A stretch of DNA of 7,033 bases from Pedobacter schmidteae (GCA_945906015.1 CAMDQV010000108.1:1-7033), one strand, 5' to 3'; counted from the stretch's first letter, positions 1-6,979 are shown. The notes: generated by a model not told the origin, from the sequence alone. Made by a program: numbers and translations.

Positions 1-344
1 ATGTTAAAGCTTAAATTTAATTGATCAGAAATTGGATTTGGGTATACCTTTACATTATTCAACACCTTGTCATTGGCAACAGGTTTAGGAGCACCCATGA
101 TCTTCGTATTCCCAAAAAAACTCTCTTTGGCAGGTTTAAATGGAATGAAATTTACCTTTACACCATTTTTAAGGTAGGCCGGTTTATTGAGTCTGGTATC
201 CGTTATTTTGGTAGCAACCTTTGCTTTTACTTTTGACGAATCTGGCTTGGCTCCCTGCTGAATTTTATATGCATAGGTATTGCCAGCCATGAATATGGTT
301 AGCACTATGGATATAAGAAAAATTCGCAGGTAGAGATTTATCAT
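1..344 (-). CDS. Small secreted protein with T9SS type A C-terminal sorting domain (partial, runs off left edge)
   Basis: Reading the minus strand from the ATG at 344-342 gives 114 codons without a stop, up to the window edge, so the C-terminus is missing. Residues 1-25 form a signal peptide: a short N-region with Arg7, a hydrophobic core (IFLISIVLTIFMAG) and a likely cleavage after T-Y-A. Residues 26-97 are a short, low-complexity, Lys-rich linker or passenger (14 Lys, 1 Arg, 4 acidic residues). Residues 98-114 read VKVYPNPISDQLNLSFN, the characteristic beginning of the type A sorting domain that directs Bacteroidota proteins through the type IX secretion system to the cell surface or medium. 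Such domains are usually about 70-80 residues, so I infer a full length near 175-190 aa. No enzymatic domain is visible and the function of the passenger is unknown. There is no clear Shine-Dalgarno, as is common in this phylum. The gene is divergent from kup. Confidence 0.88.
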   Translation of the reverse strand, partial: MINLYLRIFLISIVLTIFMAGNTYAYKIQQGAKPDSSKVKAKVATKITDTRLNKPAYLKNGVKVNFIPFKPAKESFFGNTKIMGAPKPVANDKVLNNVKVYPNPISDQLNLSFN

Positions 345-514
345 ACGCAATTGCAATAAAAAAATAAATATAAGGCATTTTAAAATATACCAACAGGGTT
401 TTGAGCCTTTTTAACAAAATTTAACTAAATCTAGTTTAAGATACGGATGAAAACCTCTATATGTTAGTTTAAATTTAAAAAAAATGATTAAAAATGAATG
501 TATTATTTATACCG

Positions 515-544
515 TTGTGATATTGTTTTTAAGATGTACTTTTG
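515..544 (+). promoter_or_regulatory. Bacteroidota-type promoter for kup (TTG-N19-TACTTTTG)
   Basis: TTG at 515-517 is followed after 19 bp by TACTTTTG at 537-544, an exact match to the Bacteroidota -7 consensus TAnnTTTG at the expected distance from a -33 TTG element. Transcription would begin roughly at 549-553. The box covers the TTG at 542 that would give the longest kup reading frame, which argues against that start. The rest of the divergent spacer (345-514) is AT-rich. I see no convincing promoter for the leftward gene in it, only a near match CAAAATTTA at 415-423 with one extra spacer base. Confidence 0.6.
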
Positions 545-562
545 TCAACTAATTTTAGTCAA

Positions 563-2503
563 GTGTCAAACATAAAAAATTTCCAAAAGCTATCTGCTGC
601 AGGTTTATTAATCAGTTTAGGTATCATTTACGGTGATATTGGAACTTCTCCTCTTTATGTTTTTAAGTCTATCATCGCAGATCGTATCATAACTGCTGAT
701 CTTATTCTGGGAGGATTGTCTTGTATTTTCTGGACATTGACCTTGCAAACCACTATAAAGTATGTGATAATTACGTTACGCGCCGATAATAAAGGTGAGG
801 GAGGTATTTTATCACTCTACTCATTAGTCAAGAAAAAGGGTAAATGGCTGGTTATCCCAGCCATGATTGGTGGATCATCATTGCTTGCTGATGGGATGAT
901 CACACCGCCTATTACAGTTTCTGCTGCAATTGAGGGGTTAAGAATTTTTTATAAAGATATACCTACTGTTCCTATCGTAATAGTAATTATTTCTCTGTTG
1001 TTCTTGATCCAGCAATTTGGAACGTTTATCGTGGGTAAGGCATTTGGACCAATTATGTTTATATGGTTTACCATGATGGCCGTTTTGGGTAGTTTTTATC
1101 TTATTCAGTATCCTGAGATACTCAAAGCCGTTAGCCCTTATTATGCCTACGCTTTATTGTCAACTAATCCAAGTGCATTATTTATTCTTGGTGCTGTTTT
1201 CCTTTGTACTACAGGTGCAGAGGCACTATATTCTGATCTTGGGCATTGCGGACGTCCTAATATTCGGATTAGCTGGATATATGTTAAACTTTGTCTTTTA
1301 TTAAATTATTTTGGTCAGGGAGTTTGGCTTTGGCAGCATCAGGGAAGTGCTTTAACTCCTGGCGATAATCCATTCTTTAGTATTATGCCTGAATGGTTCT
1401 TAATTGCTGGAATCAGTATCGCTACCGCTGCTGCAATCATTGCTAGTCAGGCTATGATTTCGGGTTCATTCACGCTGATATCAGAAGCAGTAAGACTTAA
1501 CTTATGGCCGAAAGTTAAAATCAATTATCCAAGTAATCAAAAAGGTCAGTTATATGTTCCTTCAATTAATATTTTATTGTGGATAGGATGTATTATTGTA
1601 GTTCTGATTTTCCGTGAATCTCAAAACATGGAAGGAGCATATGGTTTAGCTATAAACCTTACCTTCATGATGACTACTATTCTCGTTACTGTTTTTCTAA
1701 AACGTAAGCAGTTTCCTAATTATCTAATAATTATTTTTGTAACGCTTTTCGGACTAATTGAATTAGGATTTTTTGCAGCTAATATGGCTAAGTTTCTTCA
1801 TGGAGGATGGTTTACCTTGTTGTTAGCTTCTTTATTATTATCTGTCATGTGGGCATGGTATTCTGCAAGGAAAATCAAAAACCGCTTTGTGAAGTTTGTT
1901 GAGATTGATTCATACTACCCTATTTTAACTGAATTGAGTGAGGATGAAACGGTCCCTAAATATGCCTCTCAATTGGTTTATCTAACTAGCTCAAATTTTA
2001 ACTCTGAGATAGAATCGAAAATAATGTATTCTATTTTACAGAAACAGCCCAAGAGGGCAGATGTATACTGGATTGTACATGTTGATGTTACTGATGAACC
2101 TTTTACAAGAGATTACAAGGTTGAATCATTAATTCCAAATAAACTGATTCGTATTAATTTTAAGCTGGGTTTCCGTGTAGAGCAACAAATTAATGTTTTG
2201 TTCAGGAAAGTGGTAGAAGAGTTAGTGAAAAATAAGGAAGTAGACATTACGAGTAGGTATACATCTTTAAACAAATATAAGATCGTTGGTGATTTCAGAT
2301 TTGTGGTATTGGAGAAAATATTGTCCAAATCGAATGTTTTAAGCTTTAAGGATAAATTCATCATGGACTATTATTTCATACTAAAGAAGTTTTCACTTTC
2401 TGAAGAACGAAGTTTTGGTTTAGATGTTAGCTTTGTAACTGTAGAAAGGGTACCATTAATGATCTCTTATCAGGATACCAGCGAATTAACTCGAATGGAA
2501 TAG
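563..2503 (+). CDS. kup: Kup/HAK/KT family potassium transporter
   Basis: Inner-membrane K+ uptake protein of the KUP family (TC 2.A.72), which imports K+ probably together with protons. From the GTG at 563 it has 646 residues, close to the family's usual 620-650. Signature motifs are GDIGTSPLYV (24-33, with the conserved Asp25), ADGMITPPITVSAAIEG (109-125, conserved Glu124) and TTGAEALYSDLGH (216-228, conserved Glu220); the acidic residues match those implicated in K+/H+ coupling in E. coli Kup. About twelve hydrophobic segments fill residues 15-433, followed by a soluble cytoplasmic domain (434-646), as is usual. The open frame extends to a TTG at 542 (653 aa), bounded by an in-frame TAA at 530. 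I prefer GTG 563 because the TTG lies inside a promoter box and because GTG puts the first Asp at residue 25, as in E. coli (Asp23). No Shine-Dalgarno is seen at either start. The family call is near certain; the start is moderately supported. Confidence 0.96.
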   Translation: MSNIKNFQKLSAAGLLISLGIIYGDIGTSPLYVFKSIIADRIITADLILGGLSCIFWTLTLQTTIKYVIITLRADNKGEGGILSLYSLVKKKGKWLVIPAMIGGSSLLADGMITPPITVSAAIEGLRIFYKDIPTVPIVIVIISLLFLIQQFGTFIVGKAFGPIMFIWFTMMAVLGSFYLIQYPEILKAVSPYYAYALLSTNPSALFILGAVFLCTTGAEALYSDLGHCGRPNIRISWIYVKLCLLLNYFGQGVWLWQHQGSALTPGDNPFFSIMPEWFLIAGISIATAAAIIASQAMISGSFTLISEAVRLNLWPKVKINYPSNQKGQLYVPSINILLWIGCIIVVLIFRESQNMEGAYGLAINLTFMMTTILVTVFLKRKQFPNYLIIIFVTLFGLIELGFFAANMAKFLHGGWFTLLLASLLLSVMWAWYSARKIKNRFVKFVEIDSYYPILTELSEDETVPKYASQLVYLTSSNFNSEIESKIMYSILQKQPKRADVYWIVHVDVTDEPFTRDYKVESLIPNKLIRINFKLGFRVEQQINVLFRKVVEELVKNKEVDITSRYTSLNKYKIVGDFRFVVLEKILSKSNVLSFKDKFIMDYYFILKKFSLSEERSFGLDVSFVTVERVPLMISYQDTSELTRME

Positions 2504-2530
2504 ATTTGGAATACTATATTTAAAATTCAA

Positions 2531-2574
2531 ATAAGAGCCTGTATCATAATTCATGATAGAGGCTCTTATCTTTT
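2531..2574. terminator. Bidirectional intrinsic terminator between convergent kup and permease genes
   Basis: ATAAGAGCCT (2531-2540) pairs perfectly with AGGCTCTTAT (2560-2569). Inside it, TATCAT (2542-2547) pairs with ATGATA (2553-2558) around an AATTC loop, with a single G/G mismatch (2541/2559). The result is a 16-pair hairpin. On the plus strand it is followed by CTTTT (2570-2574). On the minus strand it is followed by a T-rich stretch (complement of 2521-2530). It lies 27 bp past the kup stop and 28 bp past the permease stop, so it can serve both genes. Confidence 0.85.
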
Positions 2575-2602
2575 CAGAGGTATTTTTAATATTCTAAATT
2601 CA

Positions 2603-4306
2603 TTATTTATTCAGATTACTCTTATGGTAAGAATAAGAAAAATAAATGATCAGACCCATTCCAAGCCAGATCAAAAACCGTAGCCAATTGGTGTATCCTA
2701 GTTCGGTCATCAGGTATAAACAACTTAACATTCCCAAAACAGGAATGAGCGACAAATTTTTCATGAATGATAGTACAGACATGATAATCGCTGCCAGAAT
2801 GAACAGAAAATAGGGGAGTTTATCTTTGTAAACATGCCAGTCACCATTGTACTCAAACGGTGCCAAAATCTGCCCTTTGAATACAATAAATACTCCAATA
2901 AAGAGTAATGGCACAATAAATTTTGAGTTTATATAGGGGATGCGGAAACGTTTATGTTTAGATTCTTCGGCATCTTCTTTGGGAAGGAGCAGTACACCCG
3001 CACATACCAAAACAAATGCAAATAAGGTACCAATACTAGTCAGGTCTGTTACCTCGGTTAGGTTCATGAATAATGCAGGAATTGCCACTACTGCACCTGT
3101 TACCAATGTAGCAAACCATGGTGTTTTATATTTGGGATGAATGCTTGAAAATTTGGCCGGTAACAATCCGTCCCGGCTCATGCTCATCCAGATGCGTGGC
3201 TGACCCATCTGGAAAATAAGAAGAACACTTGCCGTAGCAATAACAGCACTAATTGAAATGATATAACTGATGTTTTCTAATCCTACATTTTTAAATACAA
3301 ATGCCAGTGGATCTTCAACCTGCAACTCTTTATAATTAACCATTCCGGTTAATACGAGTGCCACAAGAATATATAATACCGTACAAATTATCAAGGAGTA
3401 GATCATGCCTTTGGGTAGGTCGCGCTGTGGATTCTTGCATTCTTCTGCGGTAGTTGAAATGGCGTCAAATCCAATATAAGCAAAGAACACTCCCGATACA
3501 CCTTTCATCATTCCTTCAAAGCCATTAGGCATAAAAGGATCCCAGTTGGCTGGTTTAACATAGAAAAATCCCAGGATGATTACACCAATTACTACAGCAA
3601 CTTTCAAAATAACCATGGCATTTGTTGCTCTTTTGGTCTCTTTGATTCCAATATAAACCAGATAGGTAATTAAAAATACGATGCCAAGCGCAGGTATATC
3701 GGCAATTAGTTTAAAATTACCGGATCCTGGGGCTATAGCCCATGCCTGGGCGGCAAATTTTGCTTTTTCGCTGATCGCACTCAGGTCAGTTCCAGCTGCT
3801 AGCATTGCAGCATGGGCTTTGTATGCGCTGAGGTAATCCATGGTTAGGTATGCTGGAATATGGATATTGAAACCTTCTAGCAAATTAGTAAAGTATTCAC
3901 TCCATGAAATAGCTACCGCAATATTACCAATTGCATATTCCATTAAAAGGTCCCAGCCAATGATCCAGGCAATAAGTTCACCAAAAGAAGCATAGGCATA
4001 GGTATAGGCGCTGCCTGCAACAGGTATTCTTGAAGCAAATTCTGCATAACATAAAGCCGAGAAACCGCAGGTAATTGCAGTGATGACAAATAAAATACTA
4101 ACCCCTGGTCCGCCCTGAAAGGCTGCATTTCCAATGGTTGAAAAAATTCCGGCGCCAATAACTGCTGCAATACCCATTAAAGTAAGGTCTTTTACAGTAA
4201 GAACCCGTTTTAATCCTTCAACCGTATTTTCAGCATCAGAAAAACCTGCTTTACGATCTTTCATTATCAACTCAATCGACTTTTTTCGAAACAGGTTTAT
4301 AGACAT
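2603..4306 (-). CDS. APC-superfamily amino acid permease (cationic amino acid transporter-like)
   Basis: Inner-membrane secondary transporter for amino acids, 567 aa with about 12-14 hydrophobic segments. TM1 carries the unwound-helix motif GAGIFSTIG (51-59), which in the APC fold binds the backbone of the substrate. FAYIGFDAISTTAEE (275-289) followed by KNPQRDLPKG (291-300) is the TM6/loop signature, and QPRIWMSMSRDGLLP (369-383) is the cytoplasmic-loop signature of the CAT/YfnA-type branch. A long polar insert between TM3 and TM4 (about 150-198) appears, from memory, to be usual in Bacteroidota members. The ATG at 4306 is preferred over Met15 (MKDRKAG) because the N-terminal LFRKKSI stretch is typical of relatives and because AGAGG-like purines sit just upstream, though only about 2 nt away. 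The substrate cannot be fixed from sequence. It is monocistronic, bounded by the hairpin at its 3' end and a divergent promoter region at its 5' end. Confidence 0.94.
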   Translation of the reverse strand: MSINLFRKKSIELIMKDRKAGFSDAENTVEGLKRVLTVKDLTLMGIAAVIGAGIFSTIGNAAFQGGPGVSILFVITAITCGFSALCYAEFASRIPVAGSAYTYAYASFGELIAWIIGWDLLMEYAIGNIAVAISWSEYFTNLLEGFNIHIPAYLTMDYLSAYKAHAAMLAAGTDLSAISEKAKFAAQAWAIAPGSGNFKLIADIPALGIVFLITYLVYIGIKETKRATNAMVILKVAVVIGVIILGFFYVKPANWDPFMPNGFEGMMKGVSGVFFAYIGFDAISTTAEECKNPQRDLPKGMIYSLIICTVLYILVALVLTGMVNYKELQVEDPLAFVFKNVGLENISYIISISAVIATASVLLIFQMGQPRIWMSMSRDGLLPAKFSSIHPKYKTPWFATLVTGAVVAIPALFMNLTEVTDLTSIGTLFAFVLVCAGVLLLPKEDAEESKHKRFRIPYINSKFIVPLLFIGVFIVFKGQILAPFEYNGDWHVYKDKLPYFLFILAAIIMSVLSFMKNLSLIPVLGMLSCLYLMTELGYTNWLRFLIWLGMGLIIYFSYSYHKSNLNK

Positions 4307-4335
4307 ATCCTCTAAATATTGAATGGTTTAAGAAT

Positions 4336-4343
4336 CAAACATA
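4336..4343 (-). promoter_or_regulatory. -7 promoter box for the amino acid permease
   Basis: On the minus strand this reads TATGTTTG, an exact TAnnTTTG match whose downstream end lies 29 bp from the permease ATG, predicting a leader of about 20-25 nt. The -33 element is weak: TTTC (complement of 4360-4363) sits 16 bp away and no good TTTG is present at the ideal spacing. Confidence 0.5.
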
Positions 4344-4352
4344 AAAATTATT

Positions 4353-4360
4353 TAGTTTTG
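4353..4360 (+). promoter_or_regulatory. -7 promoter box for the PAP2 phosphatase
   Basis: TAGTTTTG is an exact TAnnTTTG match ending 21 bp before the ATG at 4382, predicting a leader of roughly 13-17 nt. A partial -33 element, TTTA at 4327-4330, lies 22 bp upstream. The box sits 9 bp from the opposing permease box, so the two promoters share the same short DNA. Confidence 0.5.
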
Positions 4361-4381
4361 AAAGCGCATTCAAGCTAAATA

Positions 4382-5038
4382 ATGAATAAAAGCCTCTCTC
4401 AAATCATCTACCAACAGCGATATTTCCTGATTCCTTTTTTGATAGTGATGATCACAGGATTTTCTTTGATGCTTGTATTTTCTAAAACAGACCTTTTTTT
4501 ATTGATTAATAATAAGCACAATCCTTTTTTTGATCAGTTTTTCAAACTTAATACTTGGCTGGGAGATGGCTGGATAACCATCACGGTAGTTTTTGGGATG
4601 TTATTTTTTAAATATCGTTATGCTGTACTCACAGCACTTGCCTATGCCTACACTTCTTTGGCCGTTCAGATTCTCAAAAGATTATTCAACGCTCCAAGAC
4701 CTGTTAAATTTTTTGAGGACATTGCTCCAATAAGAACAATTGATGGTTATGCCATGCATGAATGGAATAGTTTTCCTTCTGGACACACAGCTTCAGCATT
4801 TACTCTTGCCGTTGTTTTATCCTATGTACTTCCATATAAGCATAGCCATTGGATTCTTATACCTTTTGCAGTTTTAACGGCATTTTCAAGAGTTTATCTG
4901 GCTCAACATTTTATGGAAGATATTATTGCAGGGTCTTTAATTGCAGTGACAATGACTTTGCAGCTAATTTATTGGCTTGAGCATACTGATTGGTATCATG
5001 CTAAGAAATTAGACGGGAGGTTATTTGGAAAAGTTTGA
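4382..5038 (+). CDS. PAP2-family membrane phosphatase
   Basis: Integral-membrane lipid phosphatase or phosphotransferase of the PAP2 (type 2 phosphatidic acid phosphatase) family, 218 aa, a usual size. All three catalytic motifs are intact. Motif 1 is K99-x6-R106-P107 (KRLFNAPRP). Motif 2 is PSGH at 132-135, with His135 as acid/base. Motif 3 is S169-R170-x5-H176-x3-D180 (SRVYLAQHFMED), with His176 as the nucleophile. About five or six hydrophobic helices are visible (14-33, 62-76, 80-97, 136-150, 157-168, 181-197), with the motifs expected on the periplasmic face. Likely substrates are undecaprenyl pyrophosphate, phosphatidylglycerol phosphate or lipid A phosphates; the sequence does not decide. 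The 3' end overlaps the glycosyltransferase remnant by 14 bp, which suggests translational coupling and an original role next to lipid-linked sugar transfer. The ATG follows a likely promoter by about 20 bp and has no clear Shine-Dalgarno. Confidence 0.95.
   Translation: MNKSLSQIIYQQRYFLIPFLIVMITGFSLMLVFSKTDLFLLINNKHNPFFDQFFKLNTWLGDGWITITVVFGMLFFKYRYAVLTALAYAYTSLAVQILKRLFNAPRPVKFFEDIAPIRTIDGYAMHEWNSFPSGHTASAFTLAVVLSYVLPYKHSHWILIPFAVLTAFSRVYLAQHFMEDIIAGSLIAVTMTLQLIYWLEHTDWYHAKKLDGRLFGKV
5015..5020 (+). promoter_or_regulatory. Strong Shine-Dalgarno for the TTG start of the glycosyltransferase remnant
   Basis: GGGAGG lies 4 bp before the TTG at 5025, within the last codons of the PAP2 gene. It is the clearest ribosome-binding site in the window; the other genes lack one at normal spacing. 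It supports TTG as the genuine start and translation coupled to the overlapping phosphatase frame. Confidence 0.6.
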
Positions 5039-5240
5039 TTTACGTACCAAGGCTCTTATTTTATTTTTTCTAAGCCTAACTTTGCTTTTGCTCAATCTGG
5101 ATAAGCCCATGATCTATATTCTTGACGAAGCTAAAAATGCAGAGTGTGCTCGTGAGATGCTTGTTTCCGGAAATTATGTAGGTTCCTATTTTAATGGACA
5201 GCTCAGAACCGATAAACCGCCACTTCACTATTTTTTTTAG
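5025..5240 (+). pseudogene. Truncated ArnT/PMT-like glycosyltransferase (N-terminal fragment, 71 codons)
   Basis: The reading frame starts at TTG 5025. It shows a first transmembrane helix (about 9-25), then ILDEAKNAECAREML (32-46), in which Asp34-Glu35 match the conserved acidic pair of the first periplasmic loop of ArnT/PMT-type lipid-dependent glycosyltransferases. NGQLRTDKPPLHYFF (57-71) follows, with the family's KPP motif. Relatives are usually about 450-560 aa with a dozen helices, so roughly 85 percent is absent. The frame ends at TAG 5238-5240, directly after eight T residues (5231-5238). Removing one T only opens the frame to a TGA near 5290, and adding one stops at once, so a slip at the T run does not restore the protein. 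Only 23 bp separate it from the convergent peptidase stop codon, so the missing part was deleted rather than merely frameshifted. It is probably inactive; a retained small membrane peptide cannot be excluded. Confidence 0.8.
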
Positions 5241-5263
5241 TTTAAGCTTACAAAATATCAGAA

Positions 5264-6979
5264 TTAATCCAGCTTTTGTAATTCACTTTTGATGAAATCA
5301 GCAAGCTCTTTTACATAAGCAGCACTAAAGTTGAATTCAATCCCGGCAGTTTCATAGATTTCTTTTATAGTTTTTGTATAACCTAGCTTTAATGCATCCA
5401 GATACTTTAAAAGTCCTGTTTCAGGATCGTTTTTATAGTTTTTCCAAACTGCAATAGCACCTAGTTGAGCAATTGCATATTCTATATAATAAAAAGGAAC
5501 TTCAAAAATATGAAGCTGTTTTTGCCACAGGTTTTCTAGTGCATATTCATGTTCAGACCATTCGGCAAAATTATTTCCGAAGGGTTTGATACTATTTTTC
5601 CAGGCTTGCGCTCTTTGTTCACTCGTATGTTCAGGGTTGGTGTATATCCAGTGCTGAAACTGGTCAACAACTGCAACCCATGGAAGAGTTTTAAGTACAT
5701 CTTTTAGTTGATCTTTTTTAGCTCTTTTTAATTCTTCCGGATTTTCGAAATATACATCCCAATGATCCATAGAGATTAGTTCCATACTCATAGAAGCAAG
5801 TTCGGCAACTTCAGAAGGTGTATGCTTGAAATCGTTTAATTCAAGGTCTGAAGTGATAAATGTATGAATAGCATGGCCTCCTTCATGAACCATCGTTGTC
5901 AGATCTCGGAAAGTGCCGGCTGAATTCATAAAAATAAAAGGCGCTCCGCTTTCTGCCAGTGGATAGTTATAACCTCCTGGAGCTTTTCCTTTACGGCTAT
6001 CTACATCAAAAAAACCATTAGCTTTCATTATTTCAAGCCTTTGGCCAATGTAAGGGCTTAAACCGTTAAAGCACTTGATCGATTTTTCAATCAGCTCTTC
6101 ACCGTTTTTAAATGGCTTTAATGCTGGTTTTCCTGAAACGTCTACTTCCATGTCCCATGGCTTTAACTCAACTAATCCCAAAGCTTCACGACGGCTTTCT
6201 GCCTGATGTTTTAATATAGGGACGATTTCTTTTTCAATGGCTTCATGAAATTTATAGCAGTCTGTAGGGGTATAGTCAAAGCGACCTAATGCTTGGAACA
6301 TATAATCTCTGAAGTTTTCGAATCCTGCATTTTTGGCTACTTGATTCCGAAGTTTTAATAGGCTATTGAATAATTCATCCAGCTTATCTTTATCTTGTAA
6401 TCTACGGGCAGTTATGGCTTCCCAGGCTTCTTGCCTAACTTTGCGATCCGTGTCTTTTAAAAAGACTGCAGCTTGTTCCAAAGTGTATTCCTTTTCGCCA
6501 AGTTTAACAGACATGGAGCCAGTTATTCCTTGATACTTTTGCTGCTCAACCTGAATTTGGGTCATTAATGGGATATTTTTTTCTTGGAATAGTTCAAGCG
6601 CTTTTTTAATGCCACGCGTGTAAACAAAGTATCTTTCTTTATCTAATTTTTCAGAATACAGACTCTCAATAAATTTCTTATTTAATTGATTATTGATTGG
6701 AGCTATCTTAGGCTCAATTTCAGTTGCAAAAAATTGAAAATCCTTCAAAAGCGTTTCGTCTGTGGTATCGCAGGTCATACGAATATAGCGCCATGCAAAA
6801 TCCTCTTCGAGGGCTGCTTCAATTTCGCTCCTGCCTAAAAGCCATTTTTCAAGCTCTGAAACAGAGCTTATGTTTCTAGACAGTAGATCATTAAATATAG
6901 GTTCAAGGCTAATCCAATCAATGTTAAGAGTTTCAGGGATATAGGCTCTTGGTTTTTTGGAGATCTTAAGGTCGGTCAT
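5264..6979 (-). CDS. M3-family oligoendopeptidase (zinc metallopeptidase, PepF-like)
   Basis: Cytoplasmic zinc peptidase that cleaves short peptides, 571 aa, a full-length size for the M3 oligoendopeptidase group. The zinc site is H365-E366-G-G-H369 within TTMVHEGGHAIHTF, with the third ligand most likely Glu393 in TPSEVAELASMSMEL (387-401), which aligns with the third zinc ligand of thimet oligopeptidase. GKAPGGYNYPL (331-341) and APFIFMNSAG (346-355) just before the zinc motif are typical M3 active-site cleft segments. Residues 1-200 are mainly helical and charged, as in the N-terminal half of the family. No signal peptide or membrane segment is visible. The ATG at 6979 is preceded by an AT-rich leader without a Shine-Dalgarno. 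The remaining 54 bp to the window edge show no convincing promoter. The C-terminus (ELADFIKSELQKLD) looks natural, so this gene was not damaged when the neighbouring glycosyltransferase was lost. It is likely monocistronic, with no terminator hairpin visible in the 23-bp gap. Confidence 0.95.
   Translation of the reverse strand: MTDLKISKKPRAYIPETLNIDWISLEPIFNDLLSRNISSVSELEKWLLGRSEIEAALEEDFAWRYIRMTCDTTDETLLKDFQFFATEIEPKIAPINNQLNKKFIESLYSEKLDKERYFVYTRGIKKALELFQEKNIPLMTQIQVEQQKYQGITGSMSVKLGEKEYTLEQAAVFLKDTDRKVRQEAWEAITARRLQDKDKLDELFNSLLKLRNQVAKNAGFENFRDYMFQALGRFDYTPTDCYKFHEAIEKEIVPILKHQAESRREALGLVELKPWDMEVDVSGKPALKPFKNGEELIEKSIKCFNGLSPYIGQRLEIMKANGFFDVDSRKGKAPGGYNYPLAESGAPFIFMNSAGTFRDLTTMVHEGGHAIHTFITSDLELNDFKHTPSEVAELASMSMELISMDHWDVYFENPEELKRAKKDQLKDVLKTLPWVAVVDQFQHWIYTNPEHTSEQRAQAWKNSIKPFGNNFAEWSEHEYALENLWQKQLHIFEVPFYYIEYAIAQLGAIAVWKNYKNDPETGLLKYLDALKLGYTKTIKEIYETAGIEFNFSAAYVKELADFIKSELQKLD

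Noticed and set aside
21..236. Plus-strand 71-aa reading frame at the left edge
   Set aside because: It lies antisense to the T9SS cargo gene, whose minus-strand frame shows a clear signal peptide and sorting motif. The plus-strand translation resembles nothing.
373..410. AAGGC ... GCCTT inverted repeat in the T9SS/kup spacer, considered as a regulatory hairpin
   Set aside because: Only 5 bp of stem around a loop of nearly 30 nt, so too weak to report.
484..552. 22-codon plus-strand ORF (ATG 484 to TAA 552) ahead of kup, possible leader peptide
   Set aside because: It contains the kup promoter elements, so it would lie mostly upstream of the transcript start. Its composition is not convincing.
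567..574. CAAACATA, an exact minus-strand TATGTTTG box that might drive the T9SS gene
   Set aside because: It sits within kup codons, has no -33 element at a suitable distance, and would give a leader above 200 nt. Chance is likely in AT-rich DNA.
2113..2364. Minus-strand 83-aa frame inside kup
   Set aside because: Shadow of the well-supported kup cytoplasmic domain, with no recognisable motif.
2940..3140. Plus-strand 66-aa frame inside the permease gene
   Set aside because: Antisense shadow of the permease, whose frame is supported by family motifs.
3943..4170. Minus-strand 75-aa frame in another phase of the permease gene
   Set aside because: Overlaps the permease TM1-TM3 coding sequence in another phase; no independent support.
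4134..4322. Plus-strand 62-aa frame across the permease 5' end
   Set aside because: Antisense to the permease N-terminus and its leader, with no plausible start context.
5231..5238. T8 run as a programmed frameshift or sequencing indel that would restore the glycosyltransferase
   Set aside because: Both alternative frames stop within about 50 bp and carry no glycosyltransferase-like sequence, so an indel alone cannot explain the truncation.
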